Shown here: piece after piece, positions 1 to 7,300 of the stretch
Numbering within the stretch: position 1 is the stretch's first letter
How the letters are laid out: each line of letters opens with the position of its first letter
Source of the DNA: Candidatus Aminicenantota bacterium
GTDB lineage: Bacteria > Acidobacteriota > Aminicenantia > UBA2199
NCBI GenBank assembly: GCA_020355945.1
Contig: CP070627.1
Span: 906,090 to 917,050, forward strand
Length of the DNA: 10,961 bases
Reading direction: 5' to 3'
Notes under the pieces: generated by a model
Told to the model about the DNA's origin: nothing
Database searches by the model: none
Seen by the model: only the letters and a program-made list of their open reading frames with translations
Translations under genes and position numbers: made by a program

Positions 1-921
1 AAAGAAATCCTTTATCCTTCCTCTGTGTCCTCTGTGTCCTCTGTGGCTAAAGATATAAACCAAACCGAAATTGCTCAGCCCTTGATTTTTATCATTGAAT
101 ACGCGCTGGCCAAATTATTAATGAAATGGGGAATCAAACCAGCAGCCATGATTGGTCACAGTATTGGTGAGTACACGGCTGCTTGCCTGGCCGGGGTGTT
201 TTCCCTGGAAGATGCGTTAAAAATTGTCTCCCTAAGGGGACGATTGATGCAGCAGGTCCCCCCGGGTGCTATGGTTAGTATGTCGTTATCAGAGGAGGAA
301 CTAAAACCGCTTTTAAACGGTGACATTTCCCTGGCCGCGGTCAACAGCCCTCACCATAGTGTTGTCTCCGGGCCGCAGCCAGTTGTCAAGGAATTCGAAA
401 CACTGTTGAAGAAAAAAGGATATCAAACCAGGAGACTGCATACCTCTCATGCCTTCCATTCAAAGATGATGGACAGCATATTGGGGGAATTCGGAGAACA
501 GGTAAGCCAAATAAAATTAAATAAACCCCAGGAACCATTCCTCTCCAATCTAACAGGCCAATGGATTACTGATCAACAAGCCGCAGACCCTGCATATTGG
601 GTAAAGCATTTGCGCCGCACGGTCCGGTTTAGTGACGGTATAAATGAGATGTTAAAGAAAAAAATATCAGTGTTTGTCGAAGTAGGTCCGGGCAATAGTT
701 TAAGCACATTGGTGAGACAGTCAACCGATAAAGAAACAGGCCCATTGGGTGTAAACCTACTCAGACACCCGAAAGAAGATGCCACAGATGATGGTTACCT
801 CCTTGATAAAATCGGGCAGTTGTGGTTGTACGGTGTTCCCATCAATTGGAGGTCATTCTATAACGGCGAACCAGGACAGCGTTTGCCTTTACCCACATAC
901 CCCTTTGAGGGACAGCCATAT
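1..921 (+). other. Acyltransferase domain (malonyl-type, N-terminus missing)
   Basis: This domain transfers the extender unit from CoA to the module's carrier protein. The nucleophile motif GHSIGE is at 154-171 (Ser54). The carboxylate-binding Arg is 25 residues later, at 235-237 in the context LRGRLMQ. The specificity motif HAFHS is at 448-462, which in characterised PKS acyltransferases goes with malonyl-CoA. The domain closes with PTYPF near 892-906, the usual post-AT signature. The conserved block INQTEIAQP (from about 58) is preceded by an (SSV)x3 loop coded by a tandem repeat. The N-terminal GQGxQ motif is outside the window. Confidence 0.93.
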
Positions 922-3900
922 CGGATGGATGGGAACCTATTTAAGGCGGGTGACCAGGGATTTCCGGGAAAGTTCAAGCTGCAAAAGAAAACCGATATGG
1001 CAGACTGGTTCTATGTCCCGGTATGGAAGCAATCATTTGTGCCCACTCCCCCAAAGGGTAAAGAAGTGGATGAGTACTGTTGGCTTTTATTCCCGGATGA
1101 ATGTGGGTTGGGTACTCAATTGGCAAACCGACTGGAACATGATGGTGCAGAGGTCATCGTAGTAAGGGCAGGGTCCGGGTTTATTAAGAAAAACGAAACA
1201 GAGTATACTATTAATCCGGCCAATAGCGGTGATTATGAAGTTTTGCTCCGGGAAGTGCTTAAACGCAGCAAACCATTAAAAATTACTCACCTGTGGGGGG
1301 TGACAGGATTAACACCCCTTTCCATTGAATCATTATTGCAGCAATTGGATGAAACCCAAAACAGGGGAATTTTCAGCCTGGTTTTCCTGGTACAGGCCCT
1401 TGGCAGGGAAGAGATTAGTGAAGAGATATTTATTGAAGTGGTCACCAACAATATGCAAAAGGTGGTGGGTGAAGAAGTGCTGTGCCCGGAAAAGGCAACC
1501 CTCTCAGGCGCGGTTAAGGTAATCGCCAAAGAGTATCCCCAGCTTAATTGCCGCAGCATTGATGTGACGCTGCCGCAGCCCCCGGGAAATGATTATGGCA
1601 AACTTTTAGACTCCCTGTTCTCTGAATTGAGGGAAAAATCGTCTGAAATGATGGTGGCTTATCGTTATAATATGCGTTGGGTACAGGCTTTCGAGCCTGT
1701 ACGCCTGGAGGAAACCTGTAAACAAACCGCGATATTGAGGCACCAGGGGGTCTATTTGATCACCGGCGGTCTTGGTGGAATCGGCTTGGAAGTGGCCAGG
1801 TACCTGGCAAAATCAGTACAGGCCAAATTGGTATTAACGGGTCGTTCACCGTTTCCTGCCAGAGGCGGATGGGAGCAATGGTTCCAGGCCCACGGCCCGG
1901 ACAATGATGTGAGCCAAAAGATAAAAAAACTGCAAGAGATGGAGGCATTAGGAGCCGAAATCCTGGTGGTTAGTGCCGATGTCGCTGACCTGACGCAAAT
2001 GCAGCGGGTGGCTGCCCAGGCAGAAACGTGTTTTGGTCGGATCAATGGAATCATCCACTCTGCCGGCCTGGCCGATTATGCCGGTGTCATCCAGAGACGA
2101 TCAAAGGAAACCACTGAAAAAATTTTAGCAGCCAAAGTCAAGGGCACACTGGTACTGGAGCGTGTGTTCAAGGATGTAAAATTGGACTTCTTTATTCTCT
2201 GTTCTTCCTTAAGTTCAATAGTGGGCCCTTTTGGTGAAGTGGGCTATACCGCAGCCAATGCATTTCTTGATGCCTTTGCCTATTACTGCAATTCCCTGGG
2301 GGACTCCCCCTGGGGCCGCACCGTGAGTATCAACTGGACGGCCTGGAGGGAAACCGGAATGGCCGTTGAAGCGATAAAAAGAAAATCCGGGACACGAACC
2401 GTGGACCTGGATGAAGGGATATTATCAGCAGAAGGGGTTGAGATTTTTCACCGCATTATCGGGGCAAACTTGCCCCAGGTTGCTGTTTTTACCAGGGATT
2501 TAAACACTGTGCTTGAGATGTTGAATAAACAGGAATATGATGTCCCGGGTCTTGTTGGTACTGCCAGGGAAAGCGAAAGTCGGACAGTCTTACAAAAGCG
2601 CCCTGGATTGAGCATCGCATATGTGGCCCCTGGGAATGAGATCGAGCAAACCCTTGCCTATATCTGGCAGGATTTTTTTGGCATTGAACCCATTGGAATC
2701 AACGATGATTTCTTTGAATTGGGCGGAGACTCACTAAGAGCAGCAGCACTGCTGGCCAGGATTCACAAAGAAATGAATCTGGCCGTCCCGGTAACCGCAT
2801 TTTTCAACCAATCTACCATTAAAGGATTGGTCCGATATCATGCCAAAAAAACCCGGGAAAAAAGTGATTACTTCTCGATAGAGAAAGCAGAAGAAAAGGA
2901 ATACTATGCATTATCTCCGGCCCAGAAGCGGCTGTTTATCCTGCACCAGATGGAACCGGGACGACCGGTGTACAATATGCCGGAAGTGGTTGTATTGGAA
3001 GGTGATTTTGATAGAGAAATCATGGAAAGGGCTTTTAAAGAGTTAATCCGGAGGCATGAAAGTTTAAGGACCTCTTTTGAGGTGATTGGAACAGGACCGG
3101 TGCAAAAGATACAGGATACAGTGGAATTTGAAATAGAATATTACGATCTTTATAGAACCCAGGTTAAGGTTGAGGTTAAGGCTGAGGTTGAGGAGGGAGA
3201 GGGAACAAGGGGGCTTGCCCCCTTGTTAAAAAACTTCATTCGTCCCTTTGATCTTTCGCAAGGTCCATTGATGCGGGTGGGGCTGATAAAAATCGATGAA
3301 AACCAGCATATTCTCGCCGCCGATATGCATCATATTGTATCCGACGGTATTTCTATGGGATTATTGGTCAGTGAATTCCTGGCATTATACCGGGGAGAGA
3401 CGCTGCCGGTATTGAAGCTCCAATATAAAGATTTTTCCCAATGGCAAAACCAACGATTCCTGGCCGGGGAAATAAAAACACAGGAGGAATATTGGTTAAA
3501 AGAGTTTGAAACAGGAGTCCCGGTGCTTCGATTACCCACAGACTATCCAAGGCCTGAAATACAGAGCTTTGAAGGGAATATTATGGGTTTTGATTTGGGG
3601 CAGGAGATGATAATGAAATTAAAAAAATTTGCCAGGGAAGAAGATATTACATTATTCGTTCTTTTACTGGCAGTATATAATGTATTTTTGTTTAAAATAA
3701 GTGGTCTGGAAGATATTGTTGTGGGAACAGTGGCAGCCGGTCGCCGGCATGCAGACCTGGAACGGGTCATTGGCATGTTCGTCAACACCCTGGCTTTGCG
3801 AAACCATCTCAACCGGGAAAAACCATTTGTCGAATTTTTGTACCAGGTCAAAAAACAAACCCTGGATGCCTTTGATAACCAGGATTACCAGTTCGATGAC

Positions 3901-4305
3901 CTGGTAGAAAAATTATTACCCAACAGGGACTCCAGCCGAAATCCATTATTTGATGTGATGTTTACCTATACATCCCGGGAATTCTTAATACCTTCACAAG
4001 AAGCTTCAACACCGGGGAAGCCGGTTTTGAACGCAAGAGCATATGAGTTTGAATTCAAAGACTCCAAGTTCGATATGATCCTGGGGGTCTGGGAATGGCA
4101 GGAAAAACTCGAGTTTGTCATCCAATACAGCACAAAATTGTTTAAAGCATCCACCATAGAAAAATTTATAAAATATTTTAAACATATCCTTTCTTCGGTA
4201 ATAGAGGATAGGTTTACCCGGTTAAAGGAAATCACGATTCCTCATGATCTAAAAGCATTAAAATCAGATGTTTACCAACGGATTGCCAGTGATTTTGAGT
4301 TTTAG
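1..4305 (+). CDS. Hybrid PKS/NRPS synthetase, AT-KR-ACP-C (5' end outside window)
   Basis: This is a modular synthetase that would add one malonyl-derived unit, reduce its beta-keto group and pass the chain to a condensation domain. The frame is open from base 1, and the first residues (KEILYP) already match acyltransferase sequence, so the gene begins upstream. A GTG at 25 is not the start. In the 1434 residues present (numbered from base 1) the order is AT (1 to about 305), ketoreductase with its structural subdomain (about 336-800), ACP (about 878-950) and condensation domain (about 968-1415). There is no DH, ER or methyltransferase. The expected KS must lie upstream. The protein ends 19 residues after the condensation domain, where an adenylation domain would normally follow, so its amine-bearing partner must be on another protein. 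In-frame DNA repeats lie in the AT and C domains. Gene 2 follows after 9 bases, which implies one transcript. Family assignment is firm; the product is unknown. Confidence 0.96.
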   Translation, partial: KEILYPSSVSSVSSVAKDINQTEIAQPLIFIIEYALAKLLMKWGIKPAAMIGHSIGEYTAACLAGVFSLEDALKIVSLRGRLMQQVPPGAMVSMSLSEEELKPLLNGDISLAAVNSPHHSVVSGPQPVVKEFETLLKKKGYQTRRLHTSHAFHSKMMDSILGEFGEQVSQIKLNKPQEPFLSNLTGQWITDQQAADPAYWVKHLRRTVRFSDGINEMLKKKISVFVEVGPGNSLSTLVRQSTDKETGPLGVNLLRHPKEDATDDGYLLDKIGQLWLYGVPINWRSFYNGEPGQRLPLPTYPFEGQPYRMDGNLFKAGDQGFPGKFKLQKKTDMADWFYVPVWKQSFVPTPPKGKEVDEYCWLLFPDECGLGTQLANRLEHDGAEVIVVRAGSGFIKKNETEYTINPANSGDYEVLLREVLKRSKPLKITHLWGVTGLTPLSIESLLQQLDETQNRGIFSLVFLVQALGREEISEEIFIEVVTNNMQKVVGEEVLCPEKATLSGAVKVIAKEYPQLNCRSIDVTLPQPPGNDYGKLLDSLFSELREKSSEMMVAYRYNMRWVQAFEPVRLEETCKQTAILRHQGVYLITGGLGGIGLEVARYLAKSVQAKLVLTGRSPFPARGGWEQWFQAHGPDNDVSQKIKKLQEMEALGAEILVVSADVADLTQMQRVAAQAETCFGRINGIIHSAGLADYAGVIQRRSKETTEKILAAKVKGTLVLERVFKDVKLDFFILCSSLSSIVGPFGEVGYTAANAFLDAFAYYCNSLGDSPWGRTVSINWTAWRETGMAVEAIKRKSGTRTVDLDEGILSAEGVEIFHRIIGANLPQVAVFTRDLNTVLEMLNKQEYDVPGLVGTARESESRTVLQKRPGLSIAYVAPGNEIEQTLAYIWQDFFGIEPIGINDDFFELGGDSLRAAALLARIHKEMNLAVPVTAFFNQSTIKGLVRYHAKKTREKSDYFSIEKAEEKEYYALSPAQKRLFILHQMEPGRPVYNMPEVVVLEGDFDREIMERAFKELIRRHESLRTSFEVIGTGPVQKIQDTVEFEIEYYDLYRTQVKVEVKAEVEEGEGTRGLAPLLKNFIRPFDLSQGPLMRVGLIKIDENQHILAADMHHIVSDGISMGLLVSEFLALYRGETLPVLKLQYKDFSQWQNQRFLAGEIKTQEEYWLKEFETGVPVLRLPTDYPRPEIQSFEGNIMGFDLGQEMIMKLKKFAREEDITLFVLLLAVYNVFLFKISGLEDIVVGTVAAGRRHADLERVIGMFVNTLALRNHLNREKPFVEFLYQVKKQTLDAFDNQDYQFDDLVEKLLPNRDSSRNPLFDVMFTYTSREFLIPSQEASTPGKPVLNARAYEFEFKDSKFDMILGVWEWQEKLEFVIQYSTKLFKASTIEKFIKYFKHILSSVIEDRFTRLKEITIPHDLKALKSDVYQRIASDFEF
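19..45 (+). repeat. Perfect 9-base tandem repeat, three copies, in AT coding sequence
   Basis: The unit TCCTCTGTG occurs three times with no mismatch, in frame, and codes for (Ser-Ser-Val)x3. It lies in the variable loop between the ILYP and INQT conserved blocks of the acyltransferase, where length variation is tolerated. It continues into GGCTAAAG, which gives the run the look of an intergenic-type repeat. Confidence 0.9.
1006..2430 (+). other. Ketoreductase domain with structural subdomain
   Basis: This domain reduces the beta-ketone to a beta-hydroxyl with NADPH. Roughly 1006-1740 is the degenerate structural half. The catalytic half carries the NADPH-binding GGLGGIG at 1765-1785. The expected tetrad is intact: Lys712 (2134), Ser736 (2206), Tyr749 (2245) and Asn753 (2257), with the same spacing as in characterised PKS ketoreductases. 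It is therefore probably active. The stereochemical LDD signature reads ADY (2071-2079), so the usual sequence rules do not give a clear A or B type. Confidence 0.92.
1681..1702. repeat. Perfect 9-bp inverted repeat with TTCG loop
   Basis: The arms GTACAGGCT (1681-1689) and AGCCTGTAC (1694-1702) are exact reverse complements around TTCG. They lie inside the coding sequence, before the NADPH motif of the ketoreductase. The encoded peptide VQAFEPVRL reads like ordinary family sequence, so the palindrome may be accidental. Confidence 0.7.
2632..2850 (+). other. Acyl carrier protein domain
   Basis: This is a phosphopantetheine attachment domain that holds the growing chain. The motif ELGGDSL gives the modified Ser911 at 2731-2733. 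It is preceded by the typical GINDDFF stretch and followed by a helix with LLARIHKE. A charged linker of about 30 residues then leads to the condensation domain. Confidence 0.94.
3163..3195 (+). repeat. 12-base tandem repeat in C-domain loop
   Basis: GTTAAGGTTGAG (3163-3174) is followed by GTTAAGGCTGAG (3175-3186), which differs at one base, and then by a shortened GTTGAGGAG (3187-3195). In frame it codes for alternating Val and Lys/Glu residues. Together with the hairpin just downstream it fills an extra loop of the condensation domain. Confidence 0.8.
3204..3227. repeat. Perfect 10-bp hairpin (REP-like) inside C-domain coding sequence
   Basis: The arms AACAAGGGGG (3204-3213) and CCCCCTTGTT (3218-3227) are exact reverse complements around a CTTG loop. 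In frame it codes for the tail of the inserted segment, including RGLAPLL. It is not a terminator: an A run rather than a T run follows it, and it lies mid-gene. Its form resembles short palindromic intergenic repeats, which suggests insertion into the gene. Confidence 0.85.
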
Positions 4306-4314
4306 GAGACAATA
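4304..4314 (+). promoter_or_regulatory. Ribosome binding site of gene 2, overlapping the gene 1 stop
   Basis: AGGAG (4304-4308) stands 6 bases before the ATG at 4315 and overlaps the TAG stop of gene 1 (4303-4305). This fixes the gene 2 start, and it suggests translational coupling. The gap leaves no room for a separate promoter or terminator. Confidence 0.85.
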
Positions 4315-7300
4315 ATGAGCGGGAAGATCAAAATAGTCTTTGTTTACCCGGGGTTCGGTGCTCAATGGAAGAAAATGGGGGCAGGATTACTGGAAGAAGA
4401 TGTGTTTCGGGCAGCCATCCGGGAATGCGATAAACAATGCAGCAGGTATGTGGATTGGCATATTGAAGAAGAGATACAAAAACCAGTGGAAATTTCAAGG
4501 CTGGACGACCCGTCAGTGGGATACCTGTGCAGCCTGGCAATAGAAATCGCTTTAATGGAATTATTAAAAAACCGGGGGGTCATACCTGACGCAGTCATCG
4601 GTCACAGCGGCGGAGAAGCCGCAGCCGCTTATAATGCCGGGATTTTGGATTTAAAAGACATGTTTAAAGTGATATGGAATCACAGTATTTTAATGAAAAA
4701 AGAAAGAAAAGGAGCAATGGCCCATATCAGTCTCCCCAGGGAAAACGTGGATGAAATCTTGAAAAACGCTTCAATTCCCCGGGTGGAAAGACGAATATTC
4801 ATCGCCGGCCACAACAGCCCGAAAGCAGTGATTGTTTCAGGACAAAAAAGAGCAATAAAGAAATTAGTGGAACCTCTTATAAAAGAGAAGGTTTTCTGCA
4901 AGCTGCTTAACATTTCAGCGCCTTTTCACTCACCCGTGATCGAGCGTTATAAAAAGGAATTTTATAATGGAATAAAAGACATCCGGCCAGGTAAAGCTTT
5001 AATGCCTATATACTCATCCCTGCATGGAGGCTTGAGTAAAGAAACCGATTATTCACCTTCCTATTGGACGGAACACCTGGTAAAACCCGTGAATTTTTCC
5101 GGCGCAATCCAGGCAATGATCAATCATGGATATGGGATTTTCCTGGAGATCAGCCCCCATCCCATTCTTACGCAAAGTATTAAAGAAATACTGGAAGCTG
5201 CCGGGCAAGAGGAGGGTCTGGCCCTGGGCACGTTAAAACGGGATGAGGATGAAAAGCAAGAGCTGTTCAATTGTTTCGCCCGCCTGGCCCTGGCAGGCTG
5301 CGCTGTACCAGAGGAGAAACTGGACCAGGCGGATAAACAGCGGCTGCAATTATCGATTGCAGCACTAACAGGAAATGCACAGGATTCACAGGACTCACAG
5401 GAGCCTGGAATGGTTAAAAAGTTAAAAAAAGGTGCCCGGGGAAAACAGGAAGAGCTTATCCTGGAACGGGTTCAACAAGCCATCCGCCAGGTATTAAATC
5501 GAGAAGAAATCCGGTTGGCTGATGTCCACCTGGGTTTTTTCGAGATGGGTTTCGATTCCATGACAGCTATTCAGTTAAGCGAAACACTGGCCCATGGGTT
5601 GGGATTATCCCTGCCAACCACATTGATTTTTGATTACCCGGATATCCGGTCAGTGACAAAATACCTGGTATCCAGGCTTGACAATAAACCGGAGGAAATA
5701 AAAGTAAATAAAAAAGTCCCCAGAGATGATACGTTCAATGAGCCGATAGCCATCATCGGGATGGCCTGCCGGTTTCCCGGTGGGGCCAATGACCTCCAAT
5801 CCTTTTGGGATTTATTAAAAAATGGCAAGGATACGGTAACCGGGATTCCCCGGGAGAGGTGGGATGGGGATGCTCTTTATGGGGAAGAGATCACACCGGG
5901 AAAATCCATAACCAAACAGGGGAATTTTATATCCGGGGTTGATATCACCACGTTTGATGCAGGTTTCTTTAAGATTTCGCCCAAAGAAGCCAGGTCTTTG
6001 GACCCCCAACAGAGGCTGCTGTTGGAGGTAACGGTCGAAGCCCTGGAAAATGCCGCAATTCCCCTGTTGAGTACCAGGGATAAGCAAGTTGGTGTGTTTA
6101 TCGGCATGTGCATGGATGATTATAAAAAAGCCCATCTATATTCAGAGGATTTAAGCAGCATTGATCCCTATTCCGGTACCGGTTCCATGTCCTGTGCCGC
6201 GGCCGGGAGGATATCTTATTTCCTGGGGACCAGGGGCCCGTCAATATCTGTTGACACCGCTTGTTCATCCTCTCTTACCTCACTTCATTTTGCCGTTCAA
6301 TCGCTGCGTAACCGGGAATGTGAAATGGCATTGGTAGGAGGTGTGAACTGCCTGGTTTCTCCCCATCAATTTGTCCATTTCTCACAACTCAATGTGTTAT
6401 CCAAAGATGGCACCTGTAAAACCTTTGATGAAAAAGCCGATGGCTTTGGACGGGGAGAAGGGTGTGGGGTGGTGGTTCTAAAGAGATTGACAGAGGCGCG
6501 AAAAGATAATGATAATATACTGGCAATAATAAAGGGTTCTGCTGTAAACCAGGATGGCGCCAGTGCCGGTTTTACCGCCCCCAATGGAATTGCCCAACAG
6601 GAGGTTATTTATAAAGCCCTGGAAAATAGTGATGTTTCACCGGGAAGTGTTGATTACATCGAAACCCACGGTGCCGGGACACCCCTGGGAGACCCCATTG
6701 AAATAGGGGCAATCCGTGAAGTTTATGGAAAAACACGAACCATGGATAACCCGGTGTTGGTGGGGAGTGTAAAAACAAATATCGGGCACCTGGAAGGCGC
6801 GGCCGGCACAGCCGGTCTGATAAAAACGGTTTTATCATTACAGCATCAAACCATCCCACCCCATCTGCATGTTTCCACACCCAACCCCCTCATTGACTGG
6901 GAACATATCCCGGTAAAAATAACCACGGGTTTAACTCCCTGGCAGAGAAATGAAACACCCAGGAAAGCCGGCATCAGCGGGTTTGGCTTCACCGGTACCA
7001 ATGCTCATGTGATTATTGAAGAAGCGGCAAAAATGGCAGAACCCTCCCCCGGGATGAGGCGTCCGGTTCATATGTTGAATTTATCCGCCAAAAGCGAGAA
7101 GGCATTAGCGGAACTTGCCGGGTTGTATCGCGGGTATCTTTCTCAATCCTCCCTTCCCGGGCTCGATGATATTTGTTATACCGCGTCAATTGGTCGTTCT
7201 CATTTTAATTGCAGGTTCTCCGGGTTGGGGAAAAGCCCGGGAGAGATCAATCAAAAATTGGCCGCTTTCCTTTCCAATCCTTTGCAAAGTATCTACGCCA

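Larger units (their letters stand above)
2902..4245 (+). other. Condensation domain at the protein's C-terminus
   Basis: This domain forms an amide bond between the upstream ACP-bound chain and an amine on the next carrier. The core motifs are LSPAQKRL (C1, 2911), RRHESLRTSF (C2), the catalytic HHIVSDG at 3328-3348, YKDFSQWQ (C4), GMFVNTLALR (C5), NQDYQFDDL (C6) and RDSSRNPLFDVMF (C7). All are present and in order, so the domain looks complete and active. An insertion between the EIEYYDL strand and RPFDL, coded by repeats, makes this loop 17 residues longer than in the gene 2 condensation domain. The protein stops shortly after the domain, with no adenylation domain. Confidence 0.93.

Noticed and set aside
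25..45. GTG at 25 as the start of gene 1
   Set aside because: The frame stays open to base 1, and KEILYP upstream matches acyltransferase sequence. The GTG codons belong to the tandem repeat, and no ribosome binding site precedes them. The domain would also lack its N-terminal half.
779..1162. Overlapping + strand frame of 127 codons
   Set aside because: It lies wholly inside gene 1 in another frame, across the AT to KR junction, and has no recognisable protein features.
2461..2476. Inverted repeat GGGGCAA / TTGCCCC
   Set aside because: It is only 7 bp around a 2-base gap, in coding sequence of the KR-ACP linker, with no T run. This is within chance for a window of this size.
3204..3235. 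The perfect hairpin as a transcription terminator
   Set aside because: It is followed by an A run, not a T run, on the + strand. On the other strand the T run lies before the stem. It is also in the middle of an intact domain.
3543..3851. Minus-strand reading frames, such as 102 codons here and others of 60-136 codons across the window
   Set aside because: They lie opposite strongly conserved condensation, KS, AT or aminotransferase sequence, show no recognisable domain and have no supporting start signals. They are shadows of the coding strand.
4306..4314. Separate promoter or terminator between the two genes
   Set aside because: Only 9 bases separate the stop from the next ATG, and they hold the ribosome binding site.
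4315..5250. First AT of gene 2 as an inactive remnant
   Set aside because: Ser98 and His205 are kept with normal spacing and the domain has full length. Loss of the Arg alone fits a starter-loading role better than decay.
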